Source: Daucus carota subsp. sativus
Lineage: Eukaryota; Streptophyta; Magnoliopsida; Apiales; Apiaceae
Assembly (NCBI RefSeq): GCF_001625215.2
Contig: NC_030386.2
Coordinates: 17,392,545 to 17,456,544, forward strand
Reading direction: 5' to 3'
DNA: 64,000 bases
In this document: piece by piece, positions 37,039-50,394 of the stretch
Numbering within the stretch: the first letter of the stretch is position 1
How the letters are laid out: each line of letters begins with the position of its first letter
Translations under genes and position numbers: made by a program
The notes under the pieces: model-generated
The model's input: the letters and a program-made list of their open reading frames with translations, nothing else
Database searches by the model: none
What the model was told of the DNA's origin: nothing

Positions 37039-40000
37039 GGACATGGGGGATAGATAGGAGAGCTTACATCAAAGAAAACAGTATTTCTATTGGCATATCT
37101 ATCGTTGCGATCAATACCATCAAATCTCTGAGGGAACTGAACATAGCATACATATTTTCCAAGATTGGGATCCATCATAAAGCACATTGCTTCTCTAATG
37201 GCCTTGCTGTTGTTTATGTAGTGATCGCAATCAAGATTCAACAAGAAGGGCCCATTAGTGAGGACTGCTGATACACGGACCTGCAAGGATAGTCACATTG
37301 AACTTGATAGGTTATGTATGCAAAATAAAGCTGATATGATCTTATATTTCTGATTACTCACAAGTGCATTCATAGCACCAGCTTTCTTGTGATGCTGAAA
37401 GCCTGGACGCTTCTCACGGGAAACATAAACCAGACGAGGAAGCTCATTGCCCTCACTGTCAAGACCTCCATTTTGGCCTAAGAAAACCTGTAATTAGTGA
37501 TGGGGATCAGTTTCTTTCTTATTTTAAACAACAATACCAGGGTGCACACAAAGAAGGAATACACAAACTACTGCCCAGAAAATCAATTTACTTTTGGTGT
37601 ACATAATATAATTACAAAAGTTGGCCTGGTGCATATAGCAAATGAGAGATAATATAGAAATATATATTGCAGAACAGATTAAGTAAATATTAACTATGGT
37701 AATGGAAGTAGCTATTGAGTAGAATAGAGTGCGAACTTGAAGTTAGCATGTCAGCAAGGAGCATAGCAATCCAAGTAATTTGTAGCAAAAAATTATCCAA
37801 CCATACATATTTGAAATAAAGTGGAAACGCATGGAGGTTCACTTCAAAAAGATTTTACTAGCTGTACTGACTATATTACCTGAATCATTCCAGGATGATC
37901 CCTAGTATTGTTTCCAGGCCATGGTGTACCATCTTGCATTATCCAACCTTCTTCAGGGACTTTCTGGGCTTTGGCAACAAGGCCATTTATACGGACTTTA
38001 AACTCCTCATATTCTCTCTGCAGAACAAGTAAATTGAATAAGAGATTACAAGCATGTACAGCAAGACGACAAATTTTTTGTACATAATCAACCTATCTAC
38101 CTTCATTGCTCTGCGCTCTTTGACAAAAGATGTCTGAATTTTATCCTTTAAGTAATCGATTTTCTGAGAAAAATACCATTCTGGAGCACGGGGTTCAATG
38201 TTATACTTCTTGGAGAAAGGTACCCACTTCCTCGCAAATTCTGATGTTTCAGATAAAGCTTCAAATGTCAACATTGCAGCTCCATCATCAGAGACGTAGC
38301 ATGAAACCTTGTCGACTGGATAATCAACTGCAAGAATTGATAGGACTGTATTGGCTGTAACAAGAGGAGGCTCCTTTAGGGGGTCAACCGTACTGACAAA
38401 AATATCAACAGCAGCTAACTGGGATGGCTCGCCTTCTCGGTCATATCTATATACAAATACTGACATCGTTCAAGTAGCAAGTAAAAGTGATAAAACAAGA
38501 CATGGCATGATTTAGTTAGAGCTAAAGGGTAGTATTAGAAGAACCTCAGTGCAAGCCTGTCAAGATATGTTTCACGGTTGACTGGGAGCCATTTAGGGAA
38601 CTGATCCAGTATCCAAGATACTGCAAACCAGATCTCGCATATCACAGATAACAGCCACAATGGATAGGCATTTTTCACAGGATTTGTTAACCGGTAATGC
38701 AAGAATTTGCAGAGCACAAGCAGTCGAATGACTATAACCATTCTGTAAGGGTTTATCCTAGAAGATGGTATGGAAACCTTTCTGGAAAGAGGTTGTCTGG
38801 CTTCGTCATTCCTGCACCATAATCACAACAATTAAATACCAAGGAATACAAGTCAAAGAACTAAACAGCAATAGTATAAGATCAGTCAGCTACAAGAAGT
38901 AAACCCGGTGTTTCTTACGTATCATAGATTATACTTTAATCATTGTACATATAAACCCTTAGAGTCTCAACTAAAATAACAATGGATTACTGAAGAGTTG
39001 CTTTAGTTGAAGATGTTGCATAACATATCAAGAGAAAAACTTGTAAAGAGCAGTAAAAAATTTAATGCTCTTATCAGACAGAAAAAAGTAATAGGCTATA
39101 GAATTTTCAAACTAACAATAAGGATTCGTCAACTAGCACATCTGTGCTGGCATCAATATCAACCCCTCTTTCAGAGGCAGCACGACTAGTAGTCATTGGA
39201 GCTACATGCTTATCCTGCTTCATTTTCCAGCCATCAACTCTTTCTTTCCAAGCTACATTGCCTAAACCTGGAGACCCAAACTCCCTTACTGGATCTACGA
39301 TCCTGATATTTGCTGCAGAGAAGTACCTTGTAAGTGGAAGTATAGAATAATCATAACAAAAAAGTTAAAAATGAAAATAAAAACAAACATCTAGCAAAGG
39401 AAAGAGAAGAGACTTACGGGACTGATTCACATCTGATGCATAACGGTGGTGATGAACTCTTTTTCCGCCACTTGGTCCAGGAGACGCCATCGATAGCTGT
39501 TCTGTTGATGCTACAGAAAACTCTCCAGAAACCTAAGACATGGGTAACCAGGAAAATTTATTTAGCCACCATGTACATATCTGAAATTGAGACCTGGCTC
39601 TAGATTTGATTATCATACCTCAGTCCCATTTGTAAGCAAAGGAATGTGATTGTGAGAGATCTCTTTATCATAAATTGGAGCCCTACCATCTTCCCCTCGC
39701 CCATATGTTGTATGCCAGCTCAGCATGCGCTCTGCAATCTTCTGCTTTCCGATTCCATCTTCTGGAGGGTAATGGAGGTCACTAGCAGGGTCATCAGCAT
39801 TGCCATCATTTTCTCCATCCCCTTTAATAGCAGGACTTCCTAGAAAGAAAAAGATAATAATAAAGTGCATAGAGGCACAGGAATTTTCGGTCTGAAGCCA
39901 AGTTGGATGATCAAGAAATTATGCCGACAGAAGCGTGATTTAAAAACACTCTTAAGCGCTTTTTTTTTACCGACCTTTATGTCTCTTATATCTTGTTTTG

Positions 40001-40732
40001 CATTGGGGACAGGACTGAGTCCCTTCCTTGCGCTCATACTCATAGCACGGCCTGCAGACTGGAAATGCACATACATTGCAAGCAACAAAGGTTTCACCAT
40101 CCACAGTCAGACCGACATTATCACTGCAAATTTGGCAGGTCTGACTACTAGAGCTCTTCAAGGACTTGCCCTAACATTGAAAATAAGAAAGTCAGAATTT
40201 TAGACACTTGCACATCCATAAAGATCAATGAAAACCATAGAAAATAATTCCCTCAAAAATTACACTTCAACTAACTACATTACTAAAAGCCATGGTGGTG
40301 TACACCATATAGCTCCATTCATTCTTCAGTTTAGATTTAGACTGTCTAAGTCACGAAAGTTAGTACCCTAAATGCACACCATATAGCTCCATTCGGTGGT
40401 GTACCCCAAATGCAAGATCCATGTGGTATTTCGGGTCAATATCTCGAATTAAAGTATTCTTAAGGAATAAAATTCAAATTACAGTATTTTAGCAAACACA
40501 CTAAAACTTACCACTTCAGATCACACTGAAAAATTTACCATATAAAAACCAATACATACATTAAAAATCGAAACTTCGTAGATTCCCATAATCCCATCTA
40601 TATTTCTACACAAACCCTTAAATTCCAAGCCCACAATTTAAACGCAAACAAACTATATTCACACAAAAACATAACTACACATATAACTGGCAAATTTCGA
40701 ATACTAACCTTAGATTCTCCTTCTGATTCCAT
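33869..40732 (-). CDS. CESA3: Cellulose synthase catalytic subunit, CESA3-like (14 exons)
   Basis: The coding model has 14 exons (minus strand): 40732-40709, 40170-39975, 39839-39619, 39532-39418, 39312-39117, 38811-38545, 38446-38101, 38017-37880, 37487-37362, 37280-37068, 36929-36665, 35742-35540, 35138-34788, 34453-33869. All are GT-AG with consistent phase, giving 1081 residues, normal for CESA. The product is a plasma-membrane glycosyltransferase that polymerises UDP-glucose into cellulose in the rosette complex. Visible parts: N-terminal zinc/RING-like domain (CQIC...CPQC), two transmembrane segments, the DDG (about residue 392), DCD (about 560), TED (about 780) and QVLRW catalytic motifs, then six transmembrane segments and the CGINC end. 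The N-terminus (MESEGES), the SGEFS and WKMKQ blocks, and the variable region best fit the primary-wall CESA3 class. A 5' UTR intron spans about 40735-41024. Intron 10 holds an (AC)n microsatellite at 37010-37034. Confidence 0.95.
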
Positions 40733-41024
40733 AGCTGCAAAATATCAAAAAACAAAAAGTATCAACCTCAGCTGTAAAAACTGCCACCACAAATCATTCT
40801 ACTCCAAAGGTCCTATTTTTTACAACCCTTCACGTAAAAATCAAATCTTTACATGAAATTCTCTCAATTACAACCAAGATCAAAGCAAATAAGCAACAAT
40901 CAAGCCTTCACCTTGATAAAAATATATAAACACCCACAATCCATAACAAACTGTATAAAAAATATTAATTTGCATTGTATGCATAAACTATGACTGTAAA
41001 GTTAACAAGAAAGACAAAGGGTAC

Positions 41025-42493
41025 CTGTGGATCCGACCCGAACGTTGTGATCACCGTCCTAGAGTGGCACAATACACTTAACTTGAAGTGGGTTTAGCCA
41101 AACACGGCCTTATATTTTAAGGAAGAACAAAGAAGCTAGCTTGACAGACTGAAGTGGAGAATAAGTGTGCGAGACCCGTGCAAATGTTTTGCTGTCTTGC
41201 TCACCAATTTTTAATTAAATTTTTGCATACAGTCACCTGTCATTTTAAATTTCTATATATCGAATGAAAATATAAACATATCAATTCATATAAATTTTGA
41301 AAATAATAGATAAAAATATCTTTTCTAATCACTTTAAATTACGTATGCTTCTCCACCATGTTTTAGTTCTATTTATACAACTAGGACTTTTTATCCGCGC
41401 TTCGCGTGCTCTAAGAATTTTTTTTTGAAATTTTCTTAAAGTATTGTTTGTCCAATATTTTTATACCGTTTTTCCACTGCAGTGTTCTGGTTTTAAATTT
41501 GTTGTTTTTTCTAGTCTGAAATTGTATATATACCGTATAAATAGTCATAGGTAATTTAAAGATTACCATCATCGAAACTATAATTATTTCTTTGTAAATT
41601 TATCATAGATCCTTATGTTCAATTAATAAAATTTATATTAAATTCCGATAATAGTGTAAAATATAGTAAGGTATCTGTATTATATAATAATACAGTAAAA
41701 TGTATAAAAACTTGTGCATCAAGAATCATCTATACTTCTACAATCGGCAAATGAACCTTAACTATTCGACAAACCTGTGAAAATCAGAAAAGGTTGTGAT
41801 CGATACTTTGGCATTCATATATCTAAACCAAAAAAGAATTTACATATTATAATATGTTTTAAATTTTTTAATTCATAACATAAATAAATTTGTGAAATCA
41901 ATAATCAATATCTATAATAATAATAGTAATAATAATAATACTAATAATAACATACATTGGAACAATACAATATTCGATAATTTGTTAAGATCATTTTTAT
42001 AATTATGAATGTATACAAAATTAATAATACACAAAGGAGAGGCCGAAAATAAAATAAATTTCAGCATTCGACAACATACATGTCATATGCACCTAAAAAT
42101 CAATATATTATAACATGTTTATATTTTTGTGCCTGATGATATGTTATATGTTAAATTTTTTGATTCGCTCTAATATCGATAAAAAATAAAATATTCTTAT
42201 TAGTGTTTTTTATCTTATATTATCAAATATCAAATAATATATGTTTAAACATTGTAAATTGATAAAATGGAAACAATTATTAAGGGGAAACAATTTAATT
42301 TACAGGCACTGACAACAGGTAAGAGTAATAAAAAGCTTATTAAACTACTTTGTCCTAAAAGGCTACCGTACCTATTTCTACGCTCTAAACCCTGGTTGCA
42401 TGCGACGGTGCTTAGAAGCTCAATCGTGTTCTCCACAGTGCAGCATTCTCTTGTTCTTGTTATACAATTGCTCCAGACTTCTCGATCATCAAG
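41025..42493. other. Divergent promoter region between CESA and the B3 gene
   Basis: CESA is transcribed leftwards and the B3 gene rightwards, so this ~1.4 kb carries both promoters. The first CESA 5' UTR exon lies just above 41025 (donor CAG then GTACCC). An (AAT/ATA)n microsatellite lies at about 41916-41950. The 5' leader of the B3 gene probably starts near 42400. No other gene is seen. Confidence 0.55.
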
Positions 42494-45142
42494 ATGAAGG
42501 TACACCTACTCATTGCTGCTTCATCGTTTTGAATTGATCGCTTTCAATTGAACTATATACAATTGGTTACATTACTTCACATTGTTCTCGTTCTTTCGCT
42601 TTTTCTAATTTCTTGGATTGAATTTGTATATAACAGCTGTATTAACTCTGATTACGAATCATTCTAAGTTCTGCTGTTTACCTAAATTAGTTGTTGTGTG
42701 AATCCTTGGCAGCAGTGCTGTGTCAAATTAGAACACATGCACTCCAGTATCTTGTAGATTATATATCTGTGTGTTTCCCTTTTTGATTAAGTTTATAATA
42801 TTCGAATCCAGGATGAAAATAGCCTTGATTCAAGATGGACAAAGTTGTTTAATAAGGGTATGTTTTGATCCCTGCTGTGTTGATGATAATTCCGTGCTGA
42901 TCATGTCCTGATGTGTACCAGTTTTCAATGTCTATGTAATTTAGGGAAATTGGATAAGAAATGTAGCTTTCTCGCCGCAAACATAGAATGCGACATCTTT
43001 GGGGCAGTGGTAATGGTCAAGTTATCATTATAACATCTTTCCTTTACTGTGATACCCATATCTATAAAATTCATTTTGTCTTTATGCATTGAATACAGAG
43101 GGTTCCAGCAGCATTCCACGATAGATATGGTGATTTTCTTCCTAGTCAGCTAGGAATAAGATGTAAAAAATATCTGTGGCCTGCAAAATATGACAAAGCA
43201 GTCAGGAAGATTTACGATATTGGTAAATTCATGAGATATTATGGTCTGACGGTGTACAATGTTGCCTTGTTTGAGTACTACGGGGATGGTTTGTTTGAGG
43301 TTCAGATTTTCAGGGACACTGCTGTCGAATGTCTCTATCCTAAAATGCATCCAACTGAGTTCTTTAAAACCACTGGCAAGTATTATGACGAAGAGGACTA
43401 TATTTTGGACACGAAATCTTTGGAATTGGAAAAACAATTATCTCTTCTCTGTTTTAATGCTTGCGCTAACAAAACTGATTTTGTTGAGATGTGCCTTTCA
43501 GAACAAAATCTTAATCCGCACCTTCAGAATCTGGTGAGTTAATTTCTGCGGAACGTGTACATATTAAAACTCTGCTAAGCTTATGTAATTATGTCTGCTT
43601 ATTGCTATTTGGTGTGTAAATATATTCTCCCGCTTGCTTCTGGCACACATGTTTATGGAATGTACTCCATTATATTCCTGGTTCTTTAGTATTTAAAAGT
43701 TATAATTATCTACACGTGGACACTGAATAACAGGAATTAGATCCTTCCTGGGAGAAGTTTTATAACAAATGGGATGATGGCAGCAAAGTTGTCCTGAGGT
43801 TAGAAAGGACATACTGGGAAGTCTTCGTCAGTTGGCAGAACAATAGGTGCTCGTTTGGTAGAGGCTGGGTAGATTTTGCAAGGGAATCCGGGCTTCAAGC
43901 AGGAGATAATCTGCTGCTTTTCAAACACAACACAGACGAAGAAAATATCTTAAATTTCTGCATCTTCAAAGCCGAGGCCTGGTCTGATGCGTGTGTTGAG
44001 GGTATATAACATAACCCTTCTCTTTTTTAGTTTAAAGCTTCAATTCCATAGCCTTGGTATCTGACTATGTGTTTATTATATGTAATGATCAGGGACATCC
44101 AATGCTGAGCATTCATTCTATAAAATGGTGTATCCTCATGCTGCGAAGGAAGGACACTTTGTGAGTTCATCTGCATAATAAAGTTTGTTAATTTCGCACT
44201 TATAATATATACCTCATTATCCTTATTTTTGATCAAATTCATAGGTTCTTCCAAGACTGTTTAGCAAGAAATATTGTAGTAGGTTGTGTAGAATTAGGCA
44301 AGTTGATGTTGATGATAGAAGCTGGTACATTTTCTATAATGTGCCAAATGGTTATATCTACAACCTTGAGGATATGCTAAAGCATTTCAAGGTCATCGAA
44401 AAGGAGGCGATTGTTTTTTCCATGAACAGCAGTAATGTCATGACTGCTAGAATCTTTCAGAAAGATGGCATGGAGATAGCCTACAAAAGAAGAATCCGAA
44501 GCGCCAAGTACCTTGGAGATGAACACTGGTTTATAAAGCCTGATCTGAGAAGTGATTATGGTACAATCCTAAAATCTTAATACTATAACATTTATCTATA
44601 CAGCACTATTTGAATTTGCTATTAAAAGACTGTAATTCCAACTGTTTTTCCTCTTAAGATTTAGAAGAGGACAGCGAACACGGCTCGGAATCCTCTGGCG
44701 GAAATGCTGGTGTTGGCAATGATATGGCAGAGAATGATCTGCAGTTCACCATCACAGTCTCTACTCTGCTCATTGATAAGAAAACACATGGCCCGGTATC
44801 AAAATAATTTCTTGATAATATCTAGAGTAGCATATTTTTATTGTTCGTACAATTTAAAAGGACTCCTTATATCTCCTGTTATTTGTTTCACTCTAGTTTA
44901 TTCCAGTTGTTATCCATCCTCCAAACCGTGCATGGAAGAAAGGCGATGAAGTTGAGATCCGAACAGAGAAAGGTTCCTGGAGATTAGGCATGGTGTTGCA
45001 CGGGAATCGCGCACGAATGTCTGCTGGCTGGAACAAATTTGCAAGGGATAATGAATACCAAGTTGATGATGTTCTAAGCTGGCAGCTGATTGAAGAAAAC
45101 GGGACTGATGTGTTTATCGTGACCAAAGTAGCTCCAGTCTAG
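42494..45142 (+). CDS. REM-like protein with four B3 DNA-binding domains (9 exons)
   Basis: The model is 42494-42499, 42812-42857, 42945-43009, 43099-43533, 43734-44001, 44093-44160, 44245-44560, 44659-44795, 44897-45142. All introns are GT-AG and all phases agree, giving 528 residues. The first coding exon is only ATG AAG. Four B3-type units can be read: about residues 20-110 (VPAAFHDRYGDFLP), 185-265 (WEVFVSWQNN, GWVDFARESGLQAGDNLLLFK), 295-375 (VLPRLFSKKYC, AIVFSM) and 430-528 (GWNKFARDNEYQVDDVLSW). Multi-B3 proteins of this layout belong to the plant REM class, mostly nuclear and often reproductive; the target here is unknown. Units 2 and 4 are the best preserved, and unit 3 is divergent. 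An acidic Ser/Gly linker (EEDSEHGSESSGG) separates units 3 and 4. The micro-exon start is the least certain point. Confidence 0.85.
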
Positions 45143-46124
45143 ATTTAAGAAAACTTGCAGCAACAGTATAAATTCTATCAGACTTGTATTTTTTGTCATG
45201 GTTTGGTCGTATGACTTGAATTTTGTTTGTTTGAAGATCTGGACAATGTGCAAGAGTCTGGACAATGTGCACTCTTGCACATTTGATAAACTTGACAGTG
45301 TTGGTTGCAATGCTATTTTCTGATTTAAATTATTTTGTGGTGAAGTATATATATATGAAAAAGTCATTATCTCGTTATTTAACTGTATCATATATCCATT
45401 TTTTATCATTAATAAATCTTAACAGATAAGTTAGTCATGAAAATCATGCTTCCCAAAAAGGATCAGACCCTTTTATCTATATTAAGGCAAATAAAGATTT
45501 TAATAGAAATCTGCATTTCTATGATCAAAATTTAATTATAATTAGAACTTAATCCTTTATAATCCTCAAAGTTATTTATTTTCAATCCTTAGAGTTATTT
45601 ATTTTCAATTTCGATCAAGTGAAAAAACTTGAATCAAACAACCAAATAATTAACCAATTAACTATTAACTATAGATATCTAATCTAATAAGTATAAGAAT
45701 CAAACTAACAATTCTTAAGTAATTAATTCATTATATACCGATAACGAATCTCCATTTCCAAATCAAGTATTAGGTATAGATTAGTTTAATTCATTATATA
45801 CCGATAAAGATTTTCGATTTGTAAATCAAGCAATAGGTAGTAATTAGATAATTAGGTAGACAAACGTAATATGATCACTAATCATCATGGAGGCTGATAA
45901 TAGATAAAGATGTAACGAACAACCACAAATATTAACAATCCAACCTCAAATATTATATGAAACTCAATAACCAATACCAATTTTTCAAAAGAGTACATAT
46001 CTTAAAACAAAAGTCGCGATTTCAATATGTCCAAGCTTATTAATATTATTTCTCAGAAGGAAATAAAATAGCAGAACATCTTCGTGGTCAAGGAACGGCA
46101 AATGTCCTCTGAGGCCTCAACAAA
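45143..46124. other. Intergenic with short direct repeats
   Basis: There is no gene. Two ~60-base units around TTCATTATATACCGATAA are adjacent at about 45726 and 45788, and GTTATTTATTTTCAAT is repeated at about 45571 and 45594. The convergent 3' ends of the B3 gene and the first RPA1-like gene lie on either side. Confidence 0.5.
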
Positions 46125-48761
46125 TCAAGGTTCCTGCATATTCAAAGAAGGAACACCATCATTGTAAATATAATTTCTATCTGCTCAACAATCATATGCA
46201 TTAGAATGATACAAAAGCACTTCACCATTTTTATCTTCTTAGAAACAGAATCTGATGAAGTAGGAGTTTCCAAGCAAACAACATAATCATCAGTCTGAAA
46301 ATAAAGGGTCATTAAGATTGTAAACTTTTATTGATCGACGAATTCAGTATACTGAAACCATTCTAATTAAGCTGTTGTATTGACTTTGGAAAGCTACCTG
46401 TGATTGCTCAAATGATGGGAATTTAGTAATCGGTGAATACTCGGCAACTTTCTTGCCGGAAACAGAACCTTCACACAAATCCACAACTTTGTATATGTTA
46501 CTATCTCCAGCAACATTAGATTTTGAGAGTGATATCTTCACTGTAACAGTCTTTCCAACAATGTTTCTCAGCACTGGTGGCATCTCACTGTTAGGAGCCT
46601 ATAAACGAAAATCATGACATCAGTAGGACTCAGATCCTGACTGATAAAATTGAATAGCTAGCATTGATCATCCATCTGAATAAACTTGAAACACAGCTGC
46701 ATTATTATACAAAAAAATACCTCTTTAGAAGAGTTCATGAGATTGGTGACTGTGGTTTTTGCTAAGCGTTTAACCACACGATCCGTAAGAACAACTGTTG
46801 ATGCAAAGGAGTTGTCATCAGCTAATACCAGTAGTTGAAATCTACAAACAAAACATTAGTCATTGTTAACACTGGTCACACAAATTATAACTGTAAGAAG
46901 TTATTAGTGACCATCTCCTCGGTACTTAATTATGTAATAGTTTTACCTCTTCTCCCCATATGAGAAGCTTCGGGGACAAACAGTACACTTGTACTTTCTA
47001 TCAACCTTTTCAAGTTCTTCGTGGCATGACTGACATGCATAGTACCACCAGTTTTCCTTGTCTTCAATATCAGATATCTTAAAAGTGACCATAACAGTAT
47101 TCTGCTTATGAAATACGTCATGGTCAGAAATTCTGTCAATGATAATGATCTATCAGTTTAATAAACATAGTTAGGCCATTGATGCTACCTTTTCTGAAAA
47201 AGAAGTGAGATTTTCTGTCAAATGCTTCAACGAAAACATTAACAGAGGAGAAGCAGGAGGAGGGGTTATAGTTGGTCTGATTGGAGCAGCCGGTGATTTG
47301 TACCCTTCTTCTTCCAATCTAGATCACATTAAGGGCATTATCAATCTATTAAATACTCTACACCGGTCTTCATACGGTTGAAATTTGTAACACGTTATGC
47401 ACCATATAAATTCAATGCTAATATGATTCACCTTTTACGGAATACTTCAACCGCCTCGATGTTAAGATTTAAATAAATCCTTGTGGATGGCAATGCACCT
47501 ATTTGTAACTCTTCTGCATATGTAATTACATAACATTTAAAACAATTGTATGTCTATAACATGATGAAAAGAAAAGACCATATATGTATAAAAATTTAGA
47601 CACAACACGTCGAAACGTCGTCAACTTTGAGCTTGCAATAATTGCGACAACAGGCTTCTTCTTTTCACTTTCATATTCATTGCTTACAGTAACAGCCAGC
47701 TCACCCCATAAGCAAACACCAAGCACTACCCTATGAATTATAACCAATAAGTTAGTATTGAAAATGAGTACAAAATAATCAACTGGCAAAGCTAATTTTG
47801 AAATTTATACCTTCCATCAGATAACTTGAATCGTAGTGTCTCCCTTTCCCCGTACCTGGTTGGGACACGGGACGCCGGCTCCCACTCTTCGATCATACCC
47901 ATAACATCTACAGTACACATGGAACATAATTTATGTCTTTGAGTGATAAGGTTAAATTGCTAATTTGTTATATTCATTATTACGTAGAGCATACTCAGCA
48001 TTCTCATCAGTCTCAGACTGACCACCTTGTTCGAAAAATCTCCGACCTCCATGATTTCAAATTTGTGCTTTGGGATCATGATATCTTCCTCAACAGCCTG
48101 AATCTTAGTTGAATTCAGGAAACGGAGATCAATATTTGTGGACACTGGTCTTAGACGACCATACGTGTCTCGGACCTGGAAACCTTCAAATATGTAAACA
48201 CCACCCTCTTTGACATCTTTCCCAATAGCTTTCCATGTGTCGGGATACACATAAGCATGAAGGTGATAGTTCTGCATATGGATTTCAAAACAATGACAAC
48301 TTTTAGGCAGCTCTTAATCGCTAATATTAGGCATGACATAATGATGAACCAAAAACACAGTGTTGCATACTTCTATGCTTAATGAGAAATAGTTTCAAGT
48401 TCAGTGAACATATAATCAAAACTGCAGTCTTTAACTTACATCATTGTCTAACAGAATGAGGTTGAATCCCTTAACGACGCCAGATTCAGCATTGTTTGTA
48501 GGCCATAATCTAGTCACCCAAGCCTTTATCTTCCAATCAGTCCTGGACTTTTCAAGATCCGCTAGATGATCAAACATAGCATTGACTTCCGAGCTGTTAA
48601 GAAGAATGAAATCATGATACCATTGATATCATGCTCCAACAATATAACACCCTAGAAATACTAAAATATGTTGAAACCATTTCATGAACCAAGTGACATA
48701 GATCTTTATACGTATCATCAATAAAACCTTTCATGCACAATACAACATACCTTTCCGCCAT
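46125..48761 (-). CDS. RPA1-like single-strand DNA-binding protein with zinc OB-fold (about 12 exons)
   Basis: Model (minus): 48761-48751, 48593-48440, 48271-47995, 47907-47811, 47730-47609, 47513-47432, 47318-47189, 47101-46947, 46841-46721, 46598-46398, 46294-46226, 46133-46125; about 475 residues. An N-terminal OB fold (WVTRLWPT, GFNLILLDND, YHLHAYVYPDTW) and a second one (VMGMIEEWEP..., RFKLSDGR, VVLGVCLWGELA) are followed by the C-terminal replication factor A fold with a zinc knuckle (CHDC...CTVC, spacing 13). The family binds ssDNA, and relatives occur in plant Helitrons as well as in the host RPA70 group. The end of exon 3 is doubtful. The frame-consistent donor is GTATGC at 47994. 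But the neighbouring frame (EQGGQSETDENAE) looks more like the acidic linker of the paralogue, so a one-base loss in a T-run at about 48033-48037 is possible. The last tiny exon is also uncertain. Confidence 0.75.
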
Positions 48762-50394
48762 GGAGATTCTATCAAGGATGGAGTTGTATTCTAGTAATGA
48801 ATTTCTTCTTCTTATGTTCTGTATCTTATATTTTATTTATATAGAGCAACTAACTTTAAGCAAAACTTAAATCATTCCCTAATTTTGTGTATTCCATAGT
48901 CTATTGATGATATTATTGCTATGATCTTTGTTTTGTATTTGCAATTTTCCTGATTTTTAAATTTTAATTTTTTTAATTTATTTAGAAATATTCTTAACAC
49001 CAGAGAATCCGCCTATGAGATCATGATTTATTATTAGGTAATATAGATAATATAGATATTGAATGTTTACGTTTTAATTTTAAAATATAATTGTTTCTAT
49101 TTTTAGATGTAGTATCTATAATTCTTTATTAGAGATTTTACTATCAATTCCAATATTATAAGTAGACATTTATAGTAATGATATTTTAAGTCTAGTTAAA
49201 TCGTTTTCTACGCAATGATTGACATTTTTTTCTCAATTGATTCAAGTGTACAATCAGCTATGATTGATGTTTATATTTTCCATGAAAGCTAGTCATGATT
49301 TCGGGATGAATAGTTTTAATTCTATATATGCTTTATTAATAATAGAAATATCTCTATCAAAAAAACATTTATGATATAGTGTATATTTGACTTTTTCATG
49401 GAGAATTTACAACTCGTCCCAATATTATAATTGGCAGTTTATAATCATCTACATGTATACAATTTTTTTGGTGACTAATATATTTGTCTGCATTAATTGA
49501 AAAATATTATGAATCAGCTACAATCACAGTATATATTCCATACTTAGGACGAATTAATTGATTTCATAGTGTCGTACGTGCTTCCGAGAATAAATACTTT
49601 ACTTATATTCCTTTGGCTAGATTATTCAGTATCTTGTGCAAAAAATGATTTTTGAAAGTTTCCCTTTTAGCCGTCAATTTAAAATCTAGTAGCATAGAAA
49701 TGAAGTATATAAAATTTTATAATAATTTAAGTTATATCAACTTTAGAATAGTATGTATTGTATCCCAAAGAAAGTAAAAAAATTTAAAAATATAATATCC
49801 GAACTTTTTTAATATATATTTTTCATCTAAAAATAATTCATCATTAGAGAACGCTTAACACGGCCAAAAGATCATTTGTCTTTCTTTTAGATACCGCCAA
49901 AAATATTTAATACTTATTTTAGTTTAAAAAGATTAATCTTTTTACGCATTAAACTAAGATATATATCATCCATGCATGGTCCTAACTGAAAAAAAGTCTC
50001 AAAACTACTTTATAGTGACAAATTAATTCTACTAATGAGTGAATCTAGACATATGTTCTACACAAATATACTCCAGAAAACTTATAAAATTTCTTATTCA
50101 AACATCCAAGCATAATAGATGCAAATCATTTCATAGTTCAATTTTAACAAACCAAAAAGGCCAAAATAGCTACTGCAAAGTTTGTACTGCGCAAGCGCAG
50201 ATTTATTACAATAATAGATAATTAATTAAGAATCGAATTGGATAACACAACGGGAAAACATTGTTCTCATTGGCGAAGCAGCATTCGTTGAATGTAGTGT
50301 CATATTCCAAGAAAATTGCGCCAGTACCTATTAAATTCAATTTAAATGATAAGCACATGAACTCTAATCATAGATTATGACAACTTTAACAATC
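48762..50394. other. AT-rich intergenic stretch
   Basis: No gene or complete repeat was recognised. It lies between two same-strand RPA1-like genes. Confidence 0.5.

Noticed and set aside
42245-42505. 86-codon minus-strand ORF over the leader of the B3 gene
   Set aside because: Overlaps the 5' leader and first exon of a well-supported gene on the other strand.
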